This document shows positions 17,452-26,311 of a DNA stretch of 64,000 bases, piece after piece. Under the pieces are notes generated by a model that was not told where the DNA came from, searched no databases, and worked only from the letters and a program-made list of their open reading frames with translations. Positions within the stretch are counted from its first letter, which is position 1. Each line of letters starts with the position of its first letter. Origin of the DNA: Kibdelosporangium persicum (GTDB taxonomy: Bacteria > Actinomycetota > Actinomycetes > Mycobacteriales > Pseudonocardiaceae); NCBI RefSeq assembly GCF_013280595.1, contig NZ_JAAATY010000021.1, forward strand, positions 62,001 to 126,000, given 5' to 3'. Made by a program: the position numbers and the translations under genes.

Positions 17452-18082
17452 TCTTTTGTGCCAGGCCTGTACGTACCCAGTCCGCCACTTCGCGCGCTGT
17501 GTCCTCCACCGGACGGTCGGTCGTGTCCAGCAGGCGCATCGGCGGTTTCATGGTCGCTGCTTCGCGGCGTACCCAGTCGTTGAACTCGAGCATCTCGTCG
17601 ATTCGCGGCTCGTCCCACTCGCGCCAGGCCGGGCGGGCGCGCAGGCGTTCGCGCATGACCAGTCTGTCGCAGGTCAGCGCGAGGTAGTGGATGTCGCCGA
17701 TCAACGGGCGCTCGGGGATCTCCTCGAACTGCACCGGCACAACTGTCCCGCACAGCACCACCGGCCTGCCGCTTTGGTGGATCATGCCCACCATTCGCAG
17801 CCAGGTCGAGCGGAAGAGCTGGAAGTCGTTGTGCGGGTCCCGTAGACCGGCCGTCCACAGCACGTCCTGCTCAAGCACGACCACTTGGTCGCCGAGCAGG
17901 CCCGTGAGCAGACGGCTCACCGTCGACTTGCCGGTTCCGCTCGGTCCGGTCAAGGCGAACATCGGCAACCGCAGGAACGGCTGCCGATGACCGCACTCCT
18001 CACAGACCAGCACAGCCTCGTCGGCCAGGACCACGGGCACGTCCATGCGCGTGCCGCAGCCCATGCAGATCTTCAGGTCCAC
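17444..18082 (-). CDS. P-loop kinase-like NTPase with N-terminal zinc ribbon
   Basis: The 212-residue protein begins with a predicted zinc ribbon (CMGC at residues 6-9, CEEC at 27-30), followed by a Walker A motif GPSGTGKST near residue 46 and a Walker B-like VVVLEQDVLW. The layout resembles small-molecule or nucleoside kinases and AAA-type ATPases. The substrate is unknown. Zinc ribbons with this spacing often bind nucleic acid or mediate protein contacts. The stop codon lies inside the bidirectional hairpin. It is separated by 11 bp from the upstream zinc-ribbon gene, so the two are likely co-transcribed. Confidence 0.8.
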   Translation of the reverse strand: MDLKICMGCGTRMDVPVVLADEAVLVCEECGHRQPFLRLPMFALTGPSGTGKSTVSRLLTGLLGDQVVVLEQDVLWTAGLRDPHNDFQLFRSTWLRMVGMIHQSGRPVVLCGTVVPVQFEEIPERPLIGDIHYLALTCDRLVMRERLRARPAWREWDEPRIDEMLEFNDWVRREAATMKPPMRLLDTTDRPVEDTAREVADWVRTGLAQKTS

Positions 18083-18093
18083 CGGCGCTTTGC

Positions 18094-18453
18094 TCAGTCG
18101 AACAGCTCTTCCAGGAAGCTCTTGCGCTTGCGCTTGTGGCCGTAGCCGCCGTGACCGCCATACGGGGGCGGCGAGTCACCGCGGTGGCCGTAGCCGCCGC
18201 CGTACGGAGGCGCGGAGTCCTTGTAGCCGCCGTGACCGCCGCGGTACGGCGGAGCGGAGTCGCCGCGGTACATGGGCGGCGGCGCGACCGGCGGCGGCGC
18301 AGCGTACTGCTGCTGGTAGCGCTGCTCCGCGTTGAGGATCTGCTCCAGCTCGCCGCGGTCCAGGAAGATCCCTCGGCAGGCCTGGCACTGGTCGATGTGG
18401 ACACCGCCACGGTCGACGGTCTGCATTGCGTTCTGACACTTCGGGCAAATCAC
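18094..18453 (-). CDS. TFIIB-type zinc-ribbon protein
   Basis: This 119-residue protein starts VICPKCQNAMQTVDRGGVHIDQCQACRG. Two CxxC pairs form a zf-TFIIB zinc ribbon, with FLDRGELEQIL after it. The second half is low complexity: repeated Gly/Tyr/Pro units such as APPYRGGHGGY and PPPYGGHGGYGH, then a basic KRKRKSFLEELFD end. Such proteins are common in actinobacteria and have no assigned role. The GTG at 18453 is chosen because the zinc ribbon begins immediately after it. Confidence 0.85.
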   Translation of the reverse strand: MICPKCQNAMQTVDRGGVHIDQCQACRGIFLDRGELEQILNAEQRYQQQYAAPPPVAPPPMYRGDSAPPYRGGHGGYKDSAPPYGGGYGHRGDSPPPYGGHGGYGHKRKRKSFLEELFD

Positions 18454-18579
18454 ACCCGCCAGACTACTTATGGTCGAAGCCGCATGCTCGTGTCCGGGGC
18501 GAATCCACATGGATGGCGTACAGAGTGTGTGGACACGACACATAGCTCTCACCGCAGGTTGCACCTAGCGTGAAGAGCC

Positions 18580-19329
18580 ATGAGCAGTGGCGTACCTCAC
18601 ACCGGCCGGGTCGCTCTTGTCACCGGCGGAGCGCATGGGATCGGCCTCGCGTGTGCCCGTGCACTGGCCAAGAGCGGCGCGCGGGTGCACATCGCCGACC
18701 TGGACGGCTGCGCCGCCAAGGCGGCCGCCGACGAGATCGGCGGCCAGCCGCACGAGGTCGACCTGGCCGAAGGCGTCGACGACCTGCCGGCCGAGATCGA
18801 CATCCTGGTCAACAACGCCGGCCTGCAGCACGTCGCGCCGATTCACGAGTTCCCGCCGGCCATGTTCACGCTGCTCCAGCAGGTCATGGTGACCGCGCCG
18901 TTCCTGCTGGTCAGACGGTCCCTGCCGCACATGTACCGGCAGGGCTGGGGCCGGATCGTGAACATCTCCAGCGCACACGGCCTGCGGGCCAGCGCGTTCA
19001 AGTCCGGTTACGTCGCCGCCAAGCACGCGCTCGAAGGGCTGAGCAAAGTCGCCGCCCTTGAAGGCGCGCCGCACGGCGTGACCAGCAACTGCGTCAATCC
19101 CGGCTACGTGCGCACCCAACTGGTCGAGGGCCAGATCGCCGCGCAGGCCGAGGCGCACGGCATCAGCACCGACGAGGTGGTCGAGCGGATCCTGCTCGAC
19201 CGGTCCGCGGTGAAGCGCCTGATCGAACCGGAGGACGTCGCCGACGTCGTGCTCTGGCTGTGCGGCCCGCACGCCAGCCACGTCACCGGCACATCGATCG
19301 CCATGGACGGCGGCTGGACCGCCAGTTGA
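18580..19329 (+). CDS. 3-hydroxybutyrate dehydrogenase-type SDR
   Basis: This 249-residue short-chain dehydrogenase has the cofactor motif TGGAHGIG near residue 15, NNAG near 78, and the catalytic Ser and YxxxK in NISSAHGL and YVAAKHALEG. The NNAGLQHVAPIHEF block and the SAFKSGYVAAKHALEGLSKV stretch are characteristic of D-3-hydroxybutyrate dehydrogenases, which oxidise 3-hydroxybutyrate to acetoacetate with NAD. The gene is followed 16 bp later by an MHS transporter, consistent with uptake and use of an organic acid. Confidence 0.88.
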   Translation: MSSGVPHTGRVALVTGGAHGIGLACARALAKSGARVHIADLDGCAAKAAADEIGGQPHEVDLAEGVDDLPAEIDILVNNAGLQHVAPIHEFPPAMFTLLQQVMVTAPFLLVRRSLPHMYRQGWGRIVNISSAHGLRASAFKSGYVAAKHALEGLSKVAALEGAPHGVTSNCVNPGYVRTQLVEGQIAAQAEAHGISTDEVVERILLDRSAVKRLIEPEDVADVVLWLCGPHASHVTGTSIAMDGGWTAS

Positions 19330-19345
19330 GGAGGGTGTGTGGCCA

Positions 19346-20668
19346 ATGACGACCACTGACCAGCGTTCGTTACGCAAGATCATCGGCGCAAGCATGGTCG
19401 GCACCACCGTGGAGTGGTACGACTTCTTCCTGTACACGTCGGCCGCCACACTGGTGTTCAACAAGGTGTTCTTCCCGACGTCCGACCCGCTCAACGGGAC
19501 CTTGCTGTCCTTGGGCACGTACGCGCTCGGCTTCGTGGCCCGGCCACTGGGCGGGCTGGTGTTCGGGCACTACGGCGACAAGCTCGGCCGCAAGAAACTG
19601 CTGGTCATCAGCCTGTTGATGATGGGGATCTCGACGTTCCTGATCGGCCTGCTGCCCGGCTACGCCACCATCGGTGTCGCCGCGCCGATCCTGCTGACCG
19701 TCCTGCGCCTGGCGCAGGGTTTCGCGATCGGCGGTGAGTGGGGCGGCGCGGTGCTGATCGTGTCCGAACACGGGTCGCCGGAACGCCGCGGGTTCTGGAC
19801 GTCCTGGCCGCAGGCCGGGGTCCCGGCGGGCAACCTGCTGGCCACGGCCGTGCTCGCGGTTCTCGCCGCGGTGCAGTCCGACGAGGCGTTCCTGTCGTGG
19901 GGCTGGCGGGTCGCGTTCCTGGCGTCGGCGATCCTGGTGCTGATCGGGCTGTGGATCAGGATCAGCATCGAGGAGTCACCGATCTTCCTCGACGCGGTGG
20001 CGAAGGCGGGCAACGCACCGGAGAAGGCGCCGATCGTCCGGGTGTTCAAGCACAGCTGGCGCGAGGTGCTGATCGCGATGGGCGCCCGGATCGCGGAGAA
20101 CGGCTCGTACTACATCATCACCGGATTCCTGTTGGTGTACCTGACCCAGGAGCTCGGCATGTCCCGGTCGGTCGGGCTGAACGCCGTGGTGATCGCCTCG
20201 GCCGTGCACCTGGTCGCGATCCCGTTGTGGGGCGCGCTGTCGGACCGGATCGGCCGCCGGGTGGTGTACCTGTTCGGCGCGGTCGGCCTTGGCGTGTGGG
20301 CGTTCGTCTTCTTCGCCATGCTGGACACCAGGTCGTTCTGGGTGATCGCGCTGGGCGTCACGCTGGGGCTGGTGCTGCACGGCGCGATGTACGGGCCGCA
20401 GGCGGCGTTCTTCTCCGAGCTGTTCGACACCCGCGTGCGGTATTCGGGCGCGTCCGTCGGATATCAGCTGGCGTCGCTCGGTGCGGGCGCGGTGGCGCCG
20501 TTGATCGCGACCGCGCTGCTCGCCGACTACGGCTCGGCGTGGCCCGTCTCGATCTACGTCGCGGCGATGTGCCTGGTCACGGTGGTCGCGGTGGTGCTCG
20601 CCAGCGAGACGCGGGGCAGGCACCTGGGACAGGATGACCAGCGTGCGAGCGTATCGGGAACTGCTTGA
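19346..20668 (+). CDS. MHS-family MFS transporter (metabolite:H+ symporter)
   Basis: This 440-residue protein has twelve predicted transmembrane segments and belongs to the metabolite:proton symporter family. The MHS signature GTTVEWYDFFLYTSAATLVF occurs near residues 17-36, and the MFS loop GHYGDKLGRKKLLV near residue 83. MHS members import organic acids and compatible solutes. Being co-transcribed with a 3-hydroxybutyrate dehydrogenase suggests a hydroxy- or ketoacid substrate, which is inference. The ATG at 19346 follows GAGGAGG. The 3' end overlaps the next gene by 35 nt. Confidence 0.9.
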   Translation: MTTTDQRSLRKIIGASMVGTTVEWYDFFLYTSAATLVFNKVFFPTSDPLNGTLLSLGTYALGFVARPLGGLVFGHYGDKLGRKKLLVISLLMMGISTFLIGLLPGYATIGVAAPILLTVLRLAQGFAIGGEWGGAVLIVSEHGSPERRGFWTSWPQAGVPAGNLLATAVLAVLAAVQSDEAFLSWGWRVAFLASAILVLIGLWIRISIEESPIFLDAVAKAGNAPEKAPIVRVFKHSWREVLIAMGARIAENGSYYIITGFLLVYLTQELGMSRSVGLNAVVIASAVHLVAIPLWGALSDRIGRRVVYLFGAVGLGVWAFVFFAMLDTRSFWVIALGVTLGLVLHGAMYGPQAAFFSELFDTRVRYSGASVGYQLASLGAGAVAPLIATALLADYGSAWPVSIYVAAMCLVTVVAVVLASETRGRHLGQDDQRASVSGTA

Positions 20669-22433
20669 ACTGCTGGCCGACGGCGCGGAGGGCACTGAGC
20701 TGGCCAAGCTCGCCGCCTCCCGCGCCGCCGGTCTGCCGCCGGACGAGGCCGCGGAGTGGCAGGCCGCGACCGAGGCGGCGCTGCGTGTCCGGCGCACCCT
20801 CGCCGAGCACCAGCGCCGCGAGACGGAGCTGTCCGCGCTCGTCGACACGGCCAACGACCTGGCGCGGCTTCGTGATCCGGACGCCGTGCTGCAACAGATC
20901 GTGCACCGGGTGCGGATGCTGCTCGGGGTCGACGTGTCGTACCTGAGCCTGAACGACACGGCAGGCGGGCAGACGTTCATGCGGGTCACCGAGGGGTCGG
21001 TGTCCGCGCTGTTCCAGCAGCTCTCGCTGGGCATCGGCGAGGGGCTCGGCGGGCTGGTCGCCCAGACCGGCCTGCCGTACGCGACGCCGGACTACCTCGC
21101 CGACACCCGGTTCAAGCACACGCGTGCGATCGACACGGCAGTCCGCGACGAAGGCCTGGTCTCGATCGTCGGCGTGCCGCTCACGTTGGGCCGCAGGGTG
21201 ATCGGCGTGCTGTACGCGGCCGACCGGGCGTTGCGGACGTTCGCGCCGGAAGAGGTCGCCCTGTTGTCCTCGCTGGCCGACCACGCGGCCATCTCGATCG
21301 ACAACGCGCACCTGCTGGCGGAAACCCGGCGGGCCAACTCGTCGATCCGGCGGGCCGAGGAGGTCCACGACCAGCTCACCGCTCTGGTCCTGCGTGGCGC
21401 GGACTTCCACTCGGTGGCCGCGGCGGTCGCCCAGGTGCTCGGCGGCGGGATCGTCCTGCACGACGCCGCCGGGGTCGAGCTCGCGTGCCTGGGCGAATCC
21501 GTTGCCCCACCGGCACAAGCGATCGCCCGCGCCCAGGCGGGCGGACGCGCCGTGGCCCAGGGCGACATCTGGGTGTGTGCCGTGCTGGCCGGGCCGGAAC
21601 TGCTCGGCAGCCTGGTGCTCACCGGCAGGCCCACGCTGACCGACGAGGACCGGCTGCTGTTCGAACGCGCGGGTCAGGTCGCGGCGCTGTTGTTGCTGCT
21701 CCGCCGATCCGTCGCGCAAGCCGAGGAGCAGGTGCGCGGTGAGCTGCTCACGGACCTGCTCACCGCGCCCGACCGCAATCCCGGCGCGTTGATCGCGCGG
21801 GGACGGCGGTTCGGCGTGAATCTCGCCGCGCCGCACAGTGTGCTGATCGCGCACGCGGACGGCGTGTCCCGTGGCCGGCTCGCGGCGGCGGCGACGGGTC
21901 ACGCGGCCCTGGTCGGTGTGCACGCCGAGCAGGTCGTCCTGCTGACGGCCGACGGCGATCCCGACAAGGTGGCGAAAGCGCTGACCACGGCCGTCGGCTG
22001 CCCGGTGACCATCGGCGCGGCCGGGCCGGCCACCGGGCCCGTCGAACTGGCCGCCGCGTACGCCGAAGCGGGCCGTTGCCTGCGTGCGCTGCGTGCGCTC
22101 GGGCAGGACGGCACCGGAGCTTCCCTGTCCGGCTTGGGTTTTGTCGGTGTGCTGCTCGGCGATCGAGCTGACGTCGCCGGTTTCGCACACCGCACGCTGG
22201 GGCCCGTGCTCGACTACGACGCACGTCGCGGCACCGAGCTGGTCCGGACGCTGCGGACGTACTTCTCGTGCGGCGCAAGCCTGACCGCGACCAAGGACGT
22301 GCTGCACGTGCACGTCAACACGGTGGTGCAACGACTCGACCGGATCGCGTCGCTGCTCGGGCCGGACTGGAACGCGCCCGACCGTGCACTGGAGATCCAG
22401 CTCGCCCTGCGGGTGTTGACGATCAGCTCGTGA
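20634..22433 (+). CDS. PucR-type regulator with GAF domain
   Basis: This 599-residue transcriptional regulator has a GAF domain at about residues 70-225, where DPDAVLQQIVHRVRMLLGVD and IVGVPLTLGRRVIGVLYAADR are visible. A middle PucR-like region follows, then a C-terminal HTH_30: LRTYFSCGASLTATKDVLHV and HVNTVVQRLDRI. Such regulators sense small metabolites and often control the adjacent catabolic genes, here the dehydrogenase and transporter upstream. The start overlaps the transporter by 35 nt; a GTG at 20643 is also possible. Confidence 0.87.
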   Translation: MTSVRAYRELLELLADGAEGTELAKLAASRAAGLPPDEAAEWQAATEAALRVRRTLAEHQRRETELSALVDTANDLARLRDPDAVLQQIVHRVRMLLGVDVSYLSLNDTAGGQTFMRVTEGSVSALFQQLSLGIGEGLGGLVAQTGLPYATPDYLADTRFKHTRAIDTAVRDEGLVSIVGVPLTLGRRVIGVLYAADRALRTFAPEEVALLSSLADHAAISIDNAHLLAETRRANSSIRRAEEVHDQLTALVLRGADFHSVAAAVAQVLGGGIVLHDAAGVELACLGESVAPPAQAIARAQAGGRAVAQGDIWVCAVLAGPELLGSLVLTGRPTLTDEDRLLFERAGQVAALLLLLRRSVAQAEEQVRGELLTDLLTAPDRNPGALIARGRRFGVNLAAPHSVLIAHADGVSRGRLAAAATGHAALVGVHAEQVVLLTADGDPDKVAKALTTAVGCPVTIGAAGPATGPVELAAAYAEAGRCLRALRALGQDGTGASLSGLGFVGVLLGDRADVAGFAHRTLGPVLDYDARRGTELVRTLRTYFSCGASLTATKDVLHVHVNTVVQRLDRIASLLGPDWNAPDRALEIQLALRVLTISS

Positions 22434-22800
22434 AGGTGTACTCGGTGCTCATCGTGCCCAGTTCCATCAGGTAACTGCCGTGTCCCTTGGCATCCTGGAG
22501 ATCGCCGGTTCCCGTGCCGGGCACGATCTCGAAGGTCCCGGTGACCTTCTCCGCGTCGAACGTGTTGGTGGTCCGCAGGATCACCGTGCCCGCCCTGCCG
22601 TCGATCGTGCCCGTGAAGAACTCGGCGCCGGTCGCCGTGCCGGTCCCGTCGGCGGTGTACGTCAGCAGACCGGCGGATTTGCCTTCGCCGTCAAGGATTC
22701 CGCTGTACCGGAAGGTCATCTTCGCGTCGCCGATCCTGGCACCGTCCTCGGCGCCCGCGTACACGCTCTCGTCCCACGCGGTGCATTCGAAAGTGTTCAT
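22423..22800 (-). CDS. DUF3224 protein
   Basis: This 125-residue protein starts MNTFECTAWDESVYAG and matches the DUF3224 type: a small beta-barrel (allene oxide cyclase-like) fold with FTGTIDGRAGTVILRT and the glycine-rich loop GTGTGDLQDAKGHGSY. The ATG at 22800 is chosen because the upstream extension has no family similarity. The 3' end overlaps the convergent PucR gene by 11 nt. No substrate is known for the family. Confidence 0.82.
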   Translation of the reverse strand: MNTFECTAWDESVYAGAEDGARIGDAKMTFRYSGILDGEGKSAGLLTYTADGTGTATGAEFFTGTIDGRAGTVILRTTNTFDAEKVTGTFEIVPGTGTGDLQDAKGHGSYLMELGTMSTEYTFTS

Positions 22801-22925
22801 GTCCCGAGCATGCCCGCCGTACCTGACACTTCCTGTCAGGAATTTCGGTGTTTTTCCTCCGGGACAGCAGGCCTGATCAGGTGACATGTCTGGCGGGTCG
22901 TGCGGCGAGCGGTCAGCCTGAAGGG

Positions 22926-23633
22926 ATGCGGGAGGTACTGGACGAGCTGGGAGTCTCACCCGAGGCGCTCGTCCCACGACATCGAGAGGAGCTTGACGAG
23001 CTAGGGTTCTGCCGGCTCGACGGGTTCATCGACGCGGACACGGCCGGACAGATGATCGGGCAGATCACCCGGCTGCTGGCGGGCACCCGCCAGGGCGGCA
23101 CGCTGCACCTCAAAGGCCTGCTCGACCAGGGCAGCCTGTTCGACGCGCTGTGGCTGCGGCCGGAACTGCTGGCCGCGGTCACGCACCTGCTCGGCCCGGA
23201 CTTCCAGATCAGACAGATGCACTACCGGGCGGGAAAACCCGGGCACGGCGGCCAAGCACTGCACATGGACGCGACCGAACGGGCCGGTCCGGGGCAATGG
23301 CGCGCCTGCAACGCGATCGTCGCGCTGACCGGCTTCACGCCGACGAACGGCGCCACCCGCGTGGTTCCCCGGTCCCATCTGGACCATCACTTCCGGCCAC
23401 CGGGCGGGCATCGTCCGCATCCGGACGAGATGCTGCTGACCGGGCCCGTGGGCACCTGTTGGCTGTTCAACAGTCATCTGTGGCATTCGGGCACCCGCAA
23501 CGACTCCACCGAACCACGGCACGCTGTGCTGACCGCGTTCCACCGTCGCAACAGCGGACCGACGCTGGGTTCGGCCTTGCCGTCGCACGAAACCGTGCTC
23601 AGGCTCGGCAATGCGGCGTATCTGCTGCTATAG
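22926..23633 (+). CDS. Phytanoyl-CoA dioxygenase-family protein
   Basis: The 235-residue protein is a probable Fe(II)/2-oxoglutarate oxygenase. The HxD pair is in ALHMDATE, the distal histidine in NSHLWHSGTRN, and the 2OG-binding arginine in EPRHAVLTAFHRR. PhyH members hydroxylate lipids, secondary metabolites or compatible solutes; the substrate is not predictable here. The ATG at 22926 has a modest AAGGG before it. The 3' end overlaps the convergent monooxygenase-like gene by 6 nt. Confidence 0.85.
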   Translation: MREVLDELGVSPEALVPRHREELDELGFCRLDGFIDADTAGQMIGQITRLLAGTRQGGTLHLKGLLDQGSLFDALWLRPELLAAVTHLLGPDFQIRQMHYRAGKPGHGGQALHMDATERAGPGQWRACNAIVALTGFTPTNGATRVVPRSHLDHHFRPPGGHRPHPDEMLLTGPVGTCWLFNSHLWHSGTRNDSTEPRHAVLTAFHRRNSGPTLGSALPSHETVLRLGNAAYLLL

Positions 23634-23933
23634 GTCGACGGCAACGTCGTGGTGCTCGACGACTTCGTCCCAGTGCCTCAAGGCTCGCCGCGCCTCGTCC
23701 GCGAGTACGGCCTGTTCGTAGTTCTCGCCGGCGAAGCCGCGGACCGCGTCGAGGTCGTCGAAGAACGTCAACGACGTGAACTTGATTTCGTCGCCGTCCG
23801 GCTGCCGAAGCAGCCGTGCGCCACGGAACCCCGCCACCCCACGAAGGTGGTCCGCGACTTCGGCCGCATAGTGCCGCTGGTAGTCGTCGGCTGTCGCCCG
23901 CGGCGCCCAGCCCCGCCATATCCGTGTGATCAT
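23628..23933 (-). CDS. Antibiotic biosynthesis monooxygenase-like (ABM fold) protein
   Basis: The 101-residue protein looks like a dimeric alpha/beta-barrel (ABM/EthD-like): ITRIWRGWAPRATADDYQRHY at the N terminus, GFRGARLLRQPDGDEIKFTSLTFFDDLDAVRGF in the middle, and a C-terminal strand HDVAVDL. Many members are haem degraders, quinol oxygenases or stress proteins. No specific role can be assigned. It diverges from the acetyltransferase gene by only 17 bp, so the two promoters must overlap. Confidence 0.78.
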   Translation of the reverse strand: MITRIWRGWAPRATADDYQRHYAAEVADHLRGVAGFRGARLLRQPDGDEIKFTSLTFFDDLDAVRGFAGENYEQAVLADEARRALRHWDEVVEHHDVAVDL

Positions 23934-23950
23934 CCGGGCATCATGGCAGA

Positions 23951-24514
23951 GTGAGTGATCAGAAAGAGCGGATGCTGCGGGGCGAGCTCTACCAGGACAA
24001 CGATCCGGTCCTGGTGGCGGAACGCAGGCGCTGCCAGGAGCTGCTGGACGGCTTCAACGCGACGAAGTCGGGCGACGACACGCTGCGCCAGGAGATCCTG
24101 GCGCAGCTGCTCGGCGAGATCGGCGAGCGCTCATGGATCATGCCACGGTTCCAGTGCGACTACGGCTACCTGATCCGCATGGGCAGCAACAGCTTCCTCA
24201 ACTACGACGCCATCCTGATGGACTGCGCGCCGATCACCATCGGCGACGACGTCTCCATCGGCCCGCGCGCACAACTGCTGACGGCGTTGCACCCGATGGA
24301 AGACCATGAGGCACGCCGCCAACGATGGGAGACCGCCGCACCTATCACCATTGGGGACAACGTGTGGATGGGCGGCGGCGTCATCGTCTGCCCGGGCGTC
24401 ACCATCGGCTCGAACACCGTCGTCGGCGCAGGCAGCGTGATCACCCGCGACTTGCCCGAGAAGGTCTTCGCCGCGGGCAACCCGTGCCGCGTGATCAAGT
24501 CACTCGGTGCGTAA
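23951..24514 (+). CDS. Maltose/galactoside O-acetyltransferase-type hexapeptide protein
   Basis: The 187-residue protein has the N-terminal Mac domain (ERMLRGELYQDNDPVLVAERRRCQELL) and a left-handed beta-helix: APITIGDDVSIGPRAQL, then HPMEDHEARR, and VWMGGGVIVCPGVTIGSNTVVGAGSVIT with hexapeptide spacing. It should acetylate a sugar hydroxyl from acetyl-CoA in the cytosol. The histidine in LTALHPMED is the expected catalytic base. GTG is the start. The natural acceptor is unknown. Confidence 0.92.
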   Translation: MSDQKERMLRGELYQDNDPVLVAERRRCQELLDGFNATKSGDDTLRQEILAQLLGEIGERSWIMPRFQCDYGYLIRMGSNSFLNYDAILMDCAPITIGDDVSIGPRAQLLTALHPMEDHEARRQRWETAAPITIGDNVWMGGGVIVCPGVTIGSNTVVGAGSVITRDLPEKVFAAGNPCRVIKSLGA

Positions 24515-24553
24515 CCTTCATTAGTGTTACGCGAGTTATTCGACCAATCGTAG

Positions 24554-25024
24554 GTGGTCAAGGTGGGCACGGACGACGTCCGGCTGGTGCTGGACTTCCT
24601 GAACACGGTCGACTACGAGGACCACGTCGATCACCTGGACACGGACGCCGAATGGCGGGCCTGGTTGGCCGAACGGCGACTGGCCGTCAGCGACCGTGCG
24701 CACGCGCGACACGTCCGTGACGCGATGCGCGCGGCCATGGGGGACCAAGGCGGCCAAGCCACCTTCTCGGTGCCCGTCGAAGTCACGCTGCAAGCCGGTA
24801 TACCGACGTTGACCGGCCAGAACGCCGTCAGCAACGTGCTCGCCGCGGCGACACGCCTGGCCCTTCAGGGCGACTGGGAACGGGTCAAGATCTGCCCGGC
24901 GCACGACTGCCGCTGGGCCTTCTACGACCAGTCCCGCAACCGTTCCCGGACCTGGTGCTCGATGCGGGTCTGCGGCAACCGCGAGAAGGCCAGGGCGTGG
25001 CGGGAACGCGCGCGTTCTACGTGA
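24554..25024 (+). CDS. CGNR zinc-finger (ABATE-type) regulator
   Basis: This 156-residue protein has an N-terminal ABATE-like helical region starting VRLVLDFLNTVDYED and a C-terminal CGNR zinc finger: ICPAHDCRWAFYDQSRNRSR, WCSMRVCGNREKARA. These proteins are thought to be stress-linked transcription regulators. GTG at 24554 or at 24563 are both possible starts. The 3' end overlaps the convergent DUF445 gene by 8 nt. The N-terminal ligand domain is shorter than in most relatives (often 180-200 residues). Confidence 0.87.
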   Translation: MVKVGTDDVRLVLDFLNTVDYEDHVDHLDTDAEWRAWLAERRLAVSDRAHARHVRDAMRAAMGDQGGQATFSVPVEVTLQAGIPTLTGQNAVSNVLAAATRLALQGDWERVKICPAHDCRWAFYDQSRNRSRTWCSMRVCGNREKARAWRERARST

Positions 25025-26282
25025 ACAGGTGCGCGATCGTGTGGATCGCCAGCCCGGCCAGCGCGCCGACCACGGTGCCGTTGATCCGGATGAACTGCAG
25101 GTCACGGCCGACTTGCAGCTCGATCTTGCGGGAGGTCTCCTGGGCGTCCCACCGGTCGATCGTGTCGGTGATCAACGTGGTGATCTCGTCGCGGTAGTTG
25201 AGCACGACGTACGCCGCCGCGTCCTGGACCCAGTTGTCGACCTTGCCGCGCAGCGCGTCCTCGCCGGTCAGCCGCTTGCCCAGCGAAATGAGGCCTTCCC
25301 GGACACGTTTGCGCAGCTCGGAGGAGGGGTCTTCGGCGGCGTCCAGCAGCAGGCGTTTGACGTTGGCCCACGCCGAGCCGATCACGTTCTGCACCTCGCG
25401 GTGTTCGAGGACCTGGTGCTTGACCCGTTCGGCCCGGTCCATCATCTCCGGGTCGTGCTGCATGTCCGCGGCGAAGCCGATCAGGAACCGGTCGATGGCC
25501 TGGCGCATCGGGTGGTTCGGGTCGGTCTTCAGTGCCCACGCGAACGTCATGACCTCGCCGTAGATCCGGTCGGCGACGATCGAGTCGACGAACTTCGGCG
25601 ACCACGAAGGCGCCCGTTCGGAGACCATGCTGACGAACTTGTCGTGGTTCTCCTTGACCCAGTCGTAGGACCGGTCGCACAGCAGGTCGACGAGCTGGCG
25701 ATGCGTGCCGTCGGCGAGAACGCGCTCCATCAGCTTGCCGAGCGGCGGCCCCCACGGCACGGACATGATCCGCTTGGTGACGGCCTGTTCGAACACGGCC
25801 TGCACGTCCTCGTCACGCAGCACGGTGACCATGCCGCGGACGACCGTGGCGAGCTCGGACGTGACCCGTTCGGCGTTCTCCTCGTGGCCGAGCCACTCGC
25901 CGAGCCGCTTGGTGACGTCCACCCTGGCCAGCCGCTCGCGGACGACCTGCTCGGACAGGAAGTTGACGCCGACGAACTCGCCGAGGCTGTCGCCCAGCAC
26001 GTTCTTGCGGGTGGGGATGATCGCGGTGTGCGGGATCCGGATGCCCAGCGGGTGGCGGAACAGCGCGGTGACGGCGAACCAGTCCGCCAGCGCGCCGACC
26101 ATGCCTGCCTCGGCGGCGGCCCGCACGTACCCGACCCATGCCGGTCCGCCGTTGGCCTCCCATGCCCAGGCGAAGCCGAAGATCACCGTCGCGCCGACGA
26201 GGAAGCCGAGCGCCACGAGCTTCATTTTGCGCAGCGCACGCTGCTTCTCCGCTGCCCCGGGGACGGCACCCAGTTGCTCCAC
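25017..26282 (-). CDS. DUF445 membrane-anchored protein
   Basis: The 421-residue protein matches DUF445: an N-terminal membrane helix near residues 22-40 (MKLVALGFLVGATVIFGFAW), AAEAGMVGALADWFAVTALFRHPLGIRIPHTAIIP near residue 56, a long helical region, and a second C-terminal hydrophobic segment, IRINGTVVGALAGLAIHTIAHLF. The family is found in many bacteria and is proposed to act at the envelope; its function is unproven. GTG is the start. It diverges from the aminotransferase by 29 bp. Confidence 0.9.
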   Translation of the reverse strand: MEQLGAVPGAAEKQRALRKMKLVALGFLVGATVIFGFAWAWEANGGPAWVGYVRAAAEAGMVGALADWFAVTALFRHPLGIRIPHTAIIPTRKNVLGDSLGEFVGVNFLSEQVVRERLARVDVTKRLGEWLGHEENAERVTSELATVVRGMVTVLRDEDVQAVFEQAVTKRIMSVPWGPPLGKLMERVLADGTHRQLVDLLCDRSYDWVKENHDKFVSMVSERAPSWSPKFVDSIVADRIYGEVMTFAWALKTDPNHPMRQAIDRFLIGFAADMQHDPEMMDRAERVKHQVLEHREVQNVIGSAWANVKRLLLDAAEDPSSELRKRVREGLISLGKRLTGEDALRGKVDNWVQDAAAYVVLNYRDEITTLITDTIDRWDAQETSRKIELQVGRDLQFIRINGTVVGALAGLAIHTIAHLFT

Positions 26283-26311
26283 GGGTCCATTGTCCGTGAG
26301 GATGACCCATC